From Lichina pygmaea (lineage: Eukaryota > Ascomycota > Lichinomycetes > Lichinales > Lichinaceae), in NCBI GenBank assembly GCA_963422465.1, contig OY730169.1, positions 2,604,001 through 2,668,000 on the forward strand: 64,000 nt of DNA. Reading direction: 5' to 3'. The notes under the pieces were generated by a model. That model did not search any database. It was not told where the DNA came from and saw nothing but the letters and a program-made list of their open reading frames with translations. Numbering within the stretch: the first letter of the stretch is position 1; each line of letters starts with the position of its first letter. Made by a program: the position numbers and the translations under genes. This document shows positions 11,301 through 21,482 of this stretch, in pieces.

Positions 11301-12645
11301 GTAAGTATCCGGTGGCTCCGTGCGCTGTTCCGTCTACGGGACAGTGAGGCCGGTGCCGTGCCTCGTACGATGCTGTACGTAGTAGGACAGCAGCCACCTA
11401 TCCGGTAGGCCCCACGTTAACCTGTTCCCCCCCGTCGTCTGGTGCATTTCCAGGTGTCTACGTAGGGCCAACGTCCCTGGAGCCATGCGTATCGTCCAGT
11501 ACGTAACGTAGCGACGTGCCAATGCCGTCCGATGCCCCCTCCAGCACGTAACGTACCCCACCCTAGATGTACGGGGTACTACGAAGGTACTGTAGGCCGG
11601 GCCTTTTGCCGGCATAACCGACAGTACATATCTTCGTACCGTAGTCGTATCGGAACCCATCCCAGCCCCCCACCCCCCCAAATCGCGAGGGAACCGCTCC
11701 GTCGGACCGGACTGATGCGGTTCGGTGCCAAGGCCCAGGAGTGTCCGCTCTGGCCGACGACGAGATAGGGATCCCGGCCTAAGAGTAGGCGCTAGACCGC
11801 GGTCGAGCCGCCCCACCACCGGCGGCTCCCGTTCGTCTAACGAGAGCTGGGGCCACGAAGGTCGGACAAAGAAATCACGTGCAGCTGCTTCAGGAACCAG
11901 ACGATCCCAGTTCAGACGGCGACCGAGCTTCCTCGTCCTGCAGCGGCCTCTCGCCTGTTCTCGCTATACTGGTAGAAGCCCTAGACTCGGTGCTGTGAGC
12001 CCCGGCCATATCACCTACCGTAGGCATTCTCCCCCCCACCCCGGGCTTGGCGGAACTGCAGGCCCCGAGTCATCTCGCGTCTGATCCGATGTCGAATGGA
12101 GACGAGATGAGGCGATGGCCAGGAACAAAATGCACGGCCTCTCCGTCGGGCAACGCCCCTATATCTCTCCCCCCCTCTCTCTCTCTCTCTCTCTGTCTGC
12201 TCGCGTTGTCGTCGTCCCCTGTCTCTGTTCGCTTTCGGTCTCTCGTAGCCTCCTCTCCGGCAGAAGACGGCATCGACCTTCGTCGTCGGCGAGCCTTCGG
12301 ACGACACCGCGTCGAGATATCACCTTCAGGCTTTGTGGTCGACAAGCCCTACCTCCCGCCCAGCAAAGGCACAAGAATTAGGGCTTGTGATTTCCCTTCT
12401 TGTGCGGACATACAACGCGTATTTCCACACTAGAGCAGGGACCACACAAAAACTCTCCAGCCGGGATCCCGTCGCTTGATAGATCGACCATCCAGACCTC
12501 GGCCGTCACTTCGAACCTTCACGATCCCCCAGTCCACCACCGCCAACGCCGACCGGTCTCAAGGTACAGTGGTGAGTCTGCCCGGCCTCTTCTTTCCTGC
12601 CGGTTTCGTCGTCGACGTCGTCGTCCTCTCCGTCGACGTCGATCA

Positions 12646-12666
12646 CCCCCCCCCCCCCCCCCCCCC
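12646..12666 (+). repeat. Poly-C tract
   Basis: About 21 consecutive C lie about 860 bases upstream of the 7TM-RGS start. Confidence 0.85.
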
Positions 12667-13471
12667 GGCCCACACCTTTCATCTGCCGTGCTGCCGCGAG
12701 ACGGCCGGGAGTTGGATGGTCGCACCTCTCGGCCTCTCTCGGACGAGCAGGGCCAAGCACCAGCCCGTCGACCTTGGCGTCAACCGCCAATGACGACCCC
12801 ATCGAGATTGTCACCGTCGTCCGGTGCAGGCTGACGGGCGTCGGCACAGAGCTTCCTCGTCGCCCTCTGTCGAGACTCGCCGTGCCGGCTGTACCAAGTA
12901 CTGGCCGCACTCCCCGATCCCGGCACAGACGGCCGATCGGCAAGGGCGCACCGGCCGTAGGAGAGCGCCTGCCGTGCCTGATCCCCGACTTCCAGGTCCT
13001 CGACCCCGGAAGCGCATTCGCAGCCCCGCCTCTCGGACGGCGATCCTGCCAAGCCAAGAACGGACCGGGACGGACGGCAGAGACGCCGGCAGCGCCTGGA
13101 GCGAGGCATGCTCGCTGTCATCATCGTCATCGTCGTCGCCTCTTGAGAGAGGCTCGAGAGGCTCGAGAGGCTCGTCCGGCAGCGTGCCGGACAGGGATCG
13201 ACCCCACCGTGTGTCACTCCCGTCTCGACCTGTGCCGACGCCATTCTCGTCGACGCACGCGGCCAGGCCGGACCGCATCCCGGGTCCTCTCGCTGTCGCG
13301 TGAACGGTCCCTCTTAAACTCTCGATCGCCCCTGTCGATCCCTCCTTCTCCCCCTCCGTCCGCCGTCGCTCCTCTCGTCCTCTCTTCGGTCGACATCCAC
13401 GCCCAGCGCCTGCCGAGCCCAAACTCCGGCCTGGCCGTCGTCGTCTCGGCTCTCTCTCGAAGTCGCCGTCG

Positions 13472-13503
<32 letters not shown>

Positions 13504-13522
13504 CGGAAGGATCGTCGCCGCC

Positions 13523-15698
13523 ATGGCGAGCCGCAGCCTCGAAGCGCGCGATGGCTACGACCTGGGCCCGCACCTGAACGTCGACTCCTCCGGCCGGGCC
13601 TACATCGCCATCGCCGTCGTCTGGTCGTCCGTCCTGTTCGCCGGCCTGATCGCCCTGGCCTCCCTTCGGAACCTGACCTTCATCCGCATCCGCAACGTGA
13701 CCCTGTCGACCGTGGCCGTCTTGACCATCCACGTCTATCTGGTCCTGGTCTTCATGGTCTACGTCCTGAACGGTCGTTACCCCTGCAACTTCGAGTACTG
13801 GGTCATGAGCACCTACTTCCCCATCGGCGTCGGCCTCTTCCAGGCCCAGAACGTCCATCTCCTCGACATCAGCCTCATGCAGAAGCAGCTGCTGCTGGAG
13901 CCCGCCAAAGTTGCCGCCAAGCCCGTCGAGATCAGATCCGGCCTCGTCGGCCTGGTCGATCGCTGGCGCCGCTTGACCCTGGTCGGCCGGACCTACGCCT
14001 TTATCGGTCTCGGTGTCGTCGTCGAGGTACGTAGAGCTCTCTCTCTCCAACCCGAGCCGGACGAGCTCGAGCGCACAGGCTTCTGCGGCTACGCGTCCTT
14101 GCAGTCGCGCCCGTCACACCCTTCCTCACCCCACGGGTGTCGATGCGTTCGTTTCCCGTCTGCTGACGCTGGATGCGCCCAGTTGACCGTTGCCGCCCTC
14201 ACCTTCTTCCTGTCGCGGAAGTTCGTCTCCTTTGGCGTCTTTGGAGAGACGAGTTCCGGGGTGGAGTGTCGACAAGGCTGGGAATGGTGAGATGCCGAAA
14301 CGCCCCTGCAGGCCGTCGATGCCCCGTCGCCCGAGGCACCCAGGCTCCTCCAGACGTGCTGACTCCTTGACTCTTCCGCGAACCAGGCTTCCCTCGGCGT
14401 TGTGGCAAGGCATCTGGACGTATGCATATGGCCCGTGGGTGCTGTACAAGATTCGCCACATTCAGGATGTCCATCGCTGGAGGTTGCAGACGTCGTTGGC
14501 GATCGTCTTTAGGTGAGCGGCTCACACCATCTTCTCGGCGCCCGTTCGCGCGCGCGCGCGCGCGCGCACGCACGCGCGAACGATTCACTCGCAGGTGAGG
14601 CTAAAGGTGAATGTGCTTAGCTTACCCGGTCTCCCGGTGGTCATCGCGGCCATGTATTCGCCGGCCTTCAAGGACATCAACACCGACTGGCCTCCTCCCA
14701 TGTGGTGAGTGCCTCTCCTCTCAGTCCCCGCCCGTCTCTCTTGTCCGCTCTCACCTGACGGCGCTCTGCCCATCACTCCAGGTTCGCACCCGGCCTCGTC
14801 GTGATGCAGTTCGTGACCGTCTTCTTCCCGCTGTGGGAGGCGTACGAGGTCCGCTATCGTCGCAAGGTCACCCTCTCGGCCCTCGACGAGTGGGAGAAGA
14901 GCCGCGAGAAGAACGGCTCGTTGAGCTCGGACTCGCTGAAGCAGACGTCGTCCTTCGGTAACGTCGAGAAGCAAGAGAAACGGGACATGTACGGCATGAA
15001 CGCGCTCGAACGGACCCTCTCTCAAGACTCGACCGCGCTCCTCGAGTTTGCGGCGACCAAGGAGTTCACGGGCGAAAACATCATCTTCCTGAACCAGGTC
15101 CGCGACTGGAAGCGTCTCTGGGAGGAGGCCGCCGCCGCGACCGGCGCGCTCAGCGACGACGCGCGAACGATGCTCTACGTCAAGGCCGCCGAGCTCTTCT
15201 TCAACAACGTCTGCCTCCTGACGGCGCAGTTCCCGGTCAACATCGAGAGCAAGGTCTACGTCAACCTCGAGAAGCTGTTCAAGCAGGAGGCCCCGATCTC
15301 GGCGCAGAAGTCCGTCGTGGCGCCGTTCGACGACGACATCGGCCGTGTCGGCCACGGGCCCGGCCGAACCGACGTCGAGGCCGTCCCGGCCATGACGCCG
15401 CCCATCATCGGCGACACCATCCCGCGCGACTTTGACGAGACGGTCTTCGACGGTGCCGAGGCTTCGGTCAAGTACATGGTCCTCACCAACACCTGGTCGA
15501 GGTGCGTTCCGACCCTTTTCGCGGGCCGCCGACACGGCCTGCTCTCCCTGTCCGAGACCGGTTCGAGGCTGACGTGAAACAAATCTCAGATACGTCGACG
15601 CGTGCGAGTCGAGCAGCCTACGGTCCCGCAGCACCCACGCTTCGTCGCGCTCTTCGGGTTCGAGCCTTGTTTCGAGCCTCTTCCGCCGACGCACTTGA
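13523..15698 (+). CDS. Seven-transmembrane protein with C-terminal RGS domain
   Basis: A fungal GPCR-like membrane protein fused to a regulator-of-G-protein-signalling domain; such proteins accelerate GTP hydrolysis by G-alpha subunits. Six exons (13523-14026, 14183-14286, 14387-14512, 14621-14704, 14782-15501, 15590-15698) give 548 residues with phases matching at every junction. Hydrophobic segments lie near residues 28-48, 58-82, 94-112, 157-182, 207-225, 240-260 and 274-295. The RGS region runs from about 346 (ALERTLSQDSTALLEFAATK) to about 515 (ASVKYMVLTNTWSRYV). A Ser/Arg-rich tail ends SSLFRRRT. The start ATG follows GCCGCC, a good context, with an in-frame TCG run just upstream. The ligand and the partner G-alpha are unknown. 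Confidence 0.87.
14546..14579 (+). repeat. Alternating CG tract inside intron 3
   Basis: A CGCGCG run with a few CA steps, able to adopt left-handed helix in principle. It lies between exons 3 and 4 of the 7TM-RGS gene. Confidence 0.8.
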
Positions 15699-16501
15699 GC
15701 GGCAGACTCGCCGGTGACGTTGCTGTCGTCGTTGCCGTCACCTTGCTCGACGAGGATTCCCTAATCGAGACCGGGGTGGACGACCGCTCTGCGCTTTCGG
15801 GGCTAGGGAACCCCACGATCCAGGTCGACGACAACCCCGTACGGTAGCCTAGCACGCCTACTCCTTTGGTACGACGCTCCAGAATTCCTCCTTCTTTGAC
15901 CGGCTTCTTCTCCTTTCGTCTTTCGCTGTGATACCTCGCTGCTGTCCGACTCATAGAAGCACCTCCCCGATCGGTGCGCCGCGTGTCGACGTCAGACACA
16001 TGCCACTCTCGTCCGAGGACAAACGCTTTTAGATGTACGGTCCAGCTTCTTTCTTCTTCTCTTTCCTCCCGTCCATGTGGGAGGGCCATCTTTCTTTGAA
16101 CCGGACCCTCTTTCCGTGCGCGATGCCACGTACATGTGCGTTTATTCCCTTGCTCCTTCCGCCTCCGTTGTTCGGACACTGCTCCTGCTCCCCTGGTGGG
16201 AACGACGATTAAAGCTGGCCTTACCTTCTCTCATTGCTCTTCTCTTTCGAGGTAGATAATTAGTCGTAATCGGGGAAGGATGATAGGACATGATGAATCA
16301 AACTTCAAGAAGCGATGCAACAGGGGAAATGTATCAGTGGATGCGTGATGCGAAGATCGTCGTCTGTTCGTCTGCATCATCACACCCTGCTTCCTCTCGT
16401 CCTCTCGGGCAGGCTGTCATTGCTTGGCTTGAACCCATCACGTATAGATTGATACGTACGTACGTATGTACGTACTGTACATACCGGCGCCAGCAAGCAC
16501 T
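15699..16501. other. Gene-free 3' flank of the 7TM-RGS gene
   Basis: I see no gene. The right end holds a TACGTACGTATGTACGTAC stretch (about 16454-16480) directly against the LINE tail. Confidence 0.55.
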
Positions 16502-17940
16502 TGATTGATTGATTGAATTCCTACACCGTTCTAGCTCTAGTGTATCTAGGCTATGCCGGGTCAACTATAAAATCAGGCTAGGAAAACTCCAACGAGTAAA
16601 AAAACCTCTCCCTGCAGCACCTAAGGCAGTGCTATCCTATCGAGTAATCTGTGAAACATGGGGGGTGACTGGCTAGTAGCCAGTTTCCAGCTGCTCCTGA
16701 GCCCAGGAGAACTGCGGAAGGACACCGTGGCGTAGGATCCACGAGGTGAGGGCGGCGGCGGGCCGTGGGCGTGATATCATCACCTGGTAGTCAGTAGTAG
16801 CCGCCGCAGTGTATAAACTGCGGCGTACTCGCTGCAGCCGTGGGCAGTCTAGGATGACATGCTTGGCAGTCTCCCACTGTGCCCCGCAGCTGCAGGCAGG
16901 CGTCGGGAAGCCAGGGACTCGCCGCTTGCAAAGAAAGGCAGCCAGCCCGACCTTACCTGTACGTATCTGCGTTAAGATACTGCTCTGCGCTTTGGAGAGG
17001 CCAGCTCGGAGCCGGAGAGTTGCCCGGTATGGCATCTTGTCCGGCTTCCAATTGTCACCACCTCCGGGGTCTGGGTCGAGCAGTTGCACCTGCGGTTGGG
17101 GGCCCCCGTGGAGCTCGTGCCATCGTTCCCAGCACCATTGTTCCGACAGCAGGCGGGCTTGCCAAACTGTCCGTGGGTGAGTGCCCGGGGGTGGGGTGGC
17201 TGCAGGGTGGCTGTCGGCCCACGGGGGCAGGCCGAGGCAGCCCTTGGTGGACTCCAGTGCCCGCTGGGGCCAGATAATTGATTTGGCCCAGCGGTGCCGC
17301 GCTTGGCCCGGTGAGATATAGGCTCGACGGCGTCGGCCCGGGCGCTGGGCAAGTTGGCGCTTGAGCCGTTCGCAGGCCTCCTGGATCTCCGCCTGGACTC
17401 CGGAGGCTTCCATCCGGGCGCGTGCCTGTAGTTGTAGCCGTGCCATGTGGGCCCGGAGTGGTGGGACTGCCGCCTCGCTCTCCAGTTGTTTCCGGCTGGT
17501 AGCCCTGAAGCCACCGGTGACTGCTCGGAGGCAGCGCTGTTGCTGTCGTTCCAGGGCATCGCCGATCCAGTGTCGGTGTGCTGGTCTCAGGAGGCTATCC
17601 AACGGGGTCCACACCGTCGCTCCGTAAGTGATAACCGGGCGCACCACTGTGTTGTAGACCAGCCTTGCTTTGTCAAAGGTGGCTCCCCAGGTGGACCCCG
17701 TGATGGCGGAGAGGGCGCGGCTCTGCTGAGTCGCCCGTTCCGCTCTGTGCTTCACGTGGGGTCCCCAGCGGAGCTTCGAGTCCAGCGCAATGCCCAGGCC
17801 AGCAAGCACTACCTTCTCCATACTTACAGTATCGTACGTGTGAGCCTCAAACCCACGAGGCAAGAGTTGTGGGTGGTGGAAGTAGAAGCAGGAACAGTGG
17901 TTGGAGATGGTGATGGGTAGGGAAAGAGCTGGAGATTCCA
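16502..17940 (-). mobile_element. LINE fragment, C-terminal half of reverse transcriptase and 3' tail
   Basis: A 5'-truncated non-LTR retrotransposon on the minus strand. The open frame at 16673-17965 (430 codons) is uninterrupted. It encodes the end of the reverse transcriptase (KLRWGPH, then RPVITYGATVW) and a C-terminal CxC-x8-H-x4-C knuckle (CSCGAQWETAKHVILDC), ending EQLETGY. The 3' block and GATT/AATC tail lie at 16502-16530. The peptide is nearly identical to the copy at 59.9-61.1 kb, so the two are recent relatives. Homology fades above about 17.83 kb, so the 5' boundary is approximate. The layout resembles fungal Tad/I-clade LINEs. Confidence 0.85.
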
Positions 17941-19570
17941 ATTTCCCTCGCCTCTTACAGACCAACAGACCAGCATCTACTCGTACGTATGTACTCTTCC
18001 GTATGTAAGATACGTACGTAACAAGAGTGTTGGTGACATAAGGAAGCCTGTTGTGGTGTGGCCGAACAAAGTATGATGTAAAACTGTCATGTGATGAACT
18101 TGGAGATGTGGGTCATGTGATGATGGGTCATGTGATATGATGCTGGCTTATGTGCTCTGAGATTACCTAAGTGATGATATGAAAGTGTGCTGTGACTAAG
18201 CACAGATTCTGGTTGTAGGTGTCATGGAAACCTCTCAAGACTGAAACAACCATCTTTAGTCTTTACCTCTACACTGGTATGTATGTACAGTACGTATGTA
18301 CAGTAGCTCCATCACAGCCCATGTGAGTGCTGAGTGCAAATCAATCGTCAGCCAGCCAGTGCTCTATCATGGCATGTGTGTCTGGACCACCTTGTCTGAT
18401 CTTCATATGATAGCTCTTGGGGTGAGTGTCACAGATGGATACTACTCCGTCCTTGTAGTCGGGATATGTTAAGGTCATGGCTCGGGTTCTCTCTCCCGAG
18501 TCTAATCAACACCAACGCTGTACGGCTCGTATCGAGACCCACGTCCGGTGATGGAGATCAATCTCGCGTGGAGAAAACTACTACTTCAGCAGCCAAGCAA
18601 GAATCCTCCTAGCCTAAAAGGTAAGTTAACCCCGATTACGTCGCAGCTGCTAAGGAGCAGACTAAGACCGTCTGTACTGTATGGAAGTACTCCGTACTTA
18701 CCTTCGTACCTGGGGGCATATCCTCCGCACTGTCATGACGGTCCAGCCTTGGCGTGCCCCGGGATATGAAACACCAGGTCACTATCAAGGGCTACATTAC
18801 GTATGGGGGGTTGGATGTCTTGCATAACCTCCTCCATACGAGATCGACGGAGAATACGAGCCATGCACATAAACTTGGACGCCTTCATCGCAGCTTGCCC
18901 CCGCCTTCGTCTTGGCATCGCGGAATCGGGCTGTCGAAGAGGGCGAGCCCCCATCCCCCCCCCCCCCCCCCCCCCGGAAAAAAAGAACTTTGCAGCGTCT
19001 AAGACATGGCCAGACGAACAAAGTCAGTCTCCAGAAGATGATGTCCAAAGCACCATGGCCTCTGGAATAACACCCTCAGGCAGCAAGCATCTTCGGTCTG
19101 AAAGGGGTAACCCTTACAGTACGTCTCGCTCTCGACAGACTGACGACAGAAGAACGATCCCGCCGGTCGTCATCTGGTCATGCGAACCTTCATTTCATTG
19201 CGATAGCCGACAAGTCCTTGACACGAACCTCATGGTTCATGAGCGCCTGACAGTGGAGGGGACCACGGGGACCACGCCTCTCTGCTGGTGTGTCTATACG
19301 AGGCCGCCCTCGTATACCCGTAATCGATGCTTCTCTGTTCTATTCTTTGCTCGGCTCGGCCATGTAGGAGACCACGATTCTTAAGGCTGTCGGATCCCTC
19401 AAATTCTGTCCAAGTCCGCTCAAGAGATTTTCGGAGGACACCTACTCCCCACCGGAGTCCCTCCTCTCTCTCATCCGCTCGCTTCAACCGCTCATCCTCC
19501 TGCGACCCTGAAATTTCAAAGGGTTGTCCATCCGCCACGGGCGCGAGGCTTTTCATCCGACTACCATAGC
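17941..19570. other. Gene-free tract between the LINE and the secreted-protein gene
   Basis: It holds TACGTACGTA words (17980-18020 and 18280-18310), ATGTGATGATGGGTC-like degenerate repeats (18080-18180) and a run of about 21 C (18955-18975). No open frame has a recognisable domain. Confidence 0.55.
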
Positions 19571-20240
19571 ATGTATTCGCAGTGGACGGCCTGCTTATGG
19601 ATTGTCTTACTCTTCGGCGCTTTCGCCGAGTCAGCCAGCGTTCCGGGAGCTTTAAGAAAACGGAACATCCTCAAAAAGTGGGGGAATGGACTGTACAACT
19701 GGGCCCACATGGAGGGTACGGCTCTGGAGTCACCGCCAGTCCGAGGACACCGATGCTGATGCCTTCGATAGGTTATGTTCTGGATCCGACATGTGCAGAT
19801 CAGGTCGATTTTCCATGTATGCCGATGTTGGCGCTCGCAGAGAAGTGTGACCAACCGATAGCGACCAAACTGATCTGGTATAATCTGGCGAATTTTGTAG
19901 GCCTCCCGTCCCCGCCGCTCGAACCGTGGTTGCAGCACCCAGCAGCATGTTTCGGGAACCATGAGAGCTGACCGTTGTCGAATCGCTGCCACTACAGGGA
20001 AACTGTTATCGGTTCCATTATTTGAGGGCGGCCCAGAAGGCGAAGAACCCAGGGAAGTTCGGCGAGGAGTATAAGGGCTGTGACAACAACTGGAAGGTGC
20101 TCTCTCTGAACCCACAATTGGTCTATCAAAACCCAAAAGAACCGGACACCAAGCGATATTACGCAGACAACGGGTGGTTGCCCGAGCGGAAGGACTGCAG
20201 CAAGGCCCTCCCCGTGGCGCAGGGGAAACAGGCGCCCTAA
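19571..20240 (+). CDS. Small secreted six-cysteine protein, candidate effector
   Basis: Not recognised as a known family. Exons 19571-19715, 19772-19896 and 19998-20240 give 170 residues; both introns have GT-AG ends and restore the frame exactly. Residues 1-21 form a signal peptide (MYSQWTACLWIVLLFGAFAE). A dibasic RKR at 29-31 looks like a Kex2-type processing site. The predicted mature part has exactly six cysteines (about 56, 64, 74, 93, 118 and 157) and no membrane segment. It is rich in aromatic and Lys residues in the second half. Size, signal peptide and even cysteine number match secreted virulence or surface proteins of plant- or insect-associated fungi, but that role is inference. 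It sits alone between a LINE fragment and VPS5. Confidence 0.68.
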
Positions 20241-21187
20241 GCCTTGGTTCCGCCACCTGTCGCAAGCTCCTTTTTTTCCATGATCATGATCTGCCTTGCG
20301 TTTCCACAATTCCATCTCTTGCTCTTGGCACCTTCTCGGTCCCTCTGCGCTCGCTTGTCGGAGGAAGGGGAATGGGTTCGATTCGAGCCGGAGGCATTAT
20401 TCTTCCAAGAGCTGCATTTACAACTTGTACGCTAGCGCTCGCTTTTGGGGGATGCAATGCCCACGGGCAACTTGTTCTTTCGAAGATACACTCTTCCAGG
20501 CGTCGATCAGTCTCGGCCCGACCGGGGTTCCCCTGTCGATCAGGGTCCACCACGACCGCGACCGCTCCAGCCCTGCTGCCATCACGCCGGGCTTGGCGGC
20601 AGGGCTGTCCGTGGCTGTGACGATGACAGGCCTCTCGCGTGCCCAGCTTGGAAAACAGCAACCAAACGTGCTTCTCCAGGCAGCTGCTTGGGTCGATGAG
20701 CTTTTGACCACAACGTGCCTTGGCAGCATCCTGCCCGACAATAGCAGCAGTACATGTGACTTGACAGAACCTCGGACAGGCTGGATCTCAGATCAGACAA
20801 TTATTGTACGAGTAGCGTTTCTCTCCACCTGCCATCGAGGTTGGAAGTCAAAGGCGTCGCTGGTCGAGATATCTACAGACTCGCGCCACTACTCGTAGAA
20901 CCGGCGTCGATGCGTTCTTCGCCGTACGGATTCACCCACGTCCGTACGTACGTACCAGCTCTAGCTCAAGCATCACGTCCCGCCAGAGTTTTACGCAACC
21001 GAAGCCACCGTAGAGCACATCCCTCCGTGCCCCCGCACCAGCACGTACCGCTACGCTTTACACGCCGAGCTTCTACGATCTTCCGACCGTCAAGGATGCC
21101 TCGGCAACGGCTCTGAAGCGTAGATGCTCTACGTAGTCGCTTGCGACGCAACAGCCCCACCCTCGGTTTTGGTCTGGCCTCCAAACG
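20241..21187. other. Gene-free gap upstream of VPS5
   Basis: There are open frames up to about 200 codons on both strands but no motifs. A CGTACGTACGTAC word lies at about 20942-20955. The region probably holds the VPS5 promoter. Confidence 0.5.
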
Positions 21188-21446
21188 ATGGACCTCGAGG
21201 ACGGTGGAGAGTCGCCGTGGGGTGGTTCGTGCCCGTTTTCGCCTGACACGTACTGCCCTAGGGATCACGCACCTGCTGACATACTTGGACAGATGTGCCC
21301 TCGCGTTCGAACCCGCAGACACAGTCGCCCGAGGACAATGCCTCCGCGGTAGCGGGTGCGTTGCCTGATCCCTCTTAGGACCATCTGTTTCTGCGGCCAT
21401 CATGCTCACTCTGCGCAAGGAAACGGCTCGGACGGCCAAGCTCCTG

Positions 21447-21482
<36 letters not shown>

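Larger units (their letters stand above)
6726..13522. other. 6.8-kb tract without a recognised gene
   Basis: No open frame here shows a known domain. Contents: GAGCGA-type purine repeats (7480-7530), dense GTAC/ACGT palindromes (8320-8550 and 11270-11640), a CGCG run (9068-9080), a CT tract (12171-12194), and a run of about 21 C (12646-12666). A 395-codon open frame on the minus strand (8632-9819) and a 236-codon one on the plus strand (9497-10207) are Arg/Ser-rich and look compositional. The last kilobase, 12.5-13.5 kb, is the likely 5' region of the 7TM-RGS gene. Confidence 0.55.

Noticed and set aside
12774-13577. A 267-codon open frame overlapping the 7TM-RGS start
   Set aside because: It is Arg/Ser/Pro-rich and has no domain. 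It lies in the probable 5' region of the real gene and runs into it in another frame.
14585-15694. A 369-codon open frame antisense to the 7TM-RGS gene
   Set aside because: It is a mirror of the GC-rich coding exons; the plus strand has conserved motifs and matched splice phases.
20374-20390. A GGGTTCGATTCGAGCC word resembling a tRNA B box
   Set aside because: There is no A box at the right distance and the flanks do not fold into acceptor and T stems.
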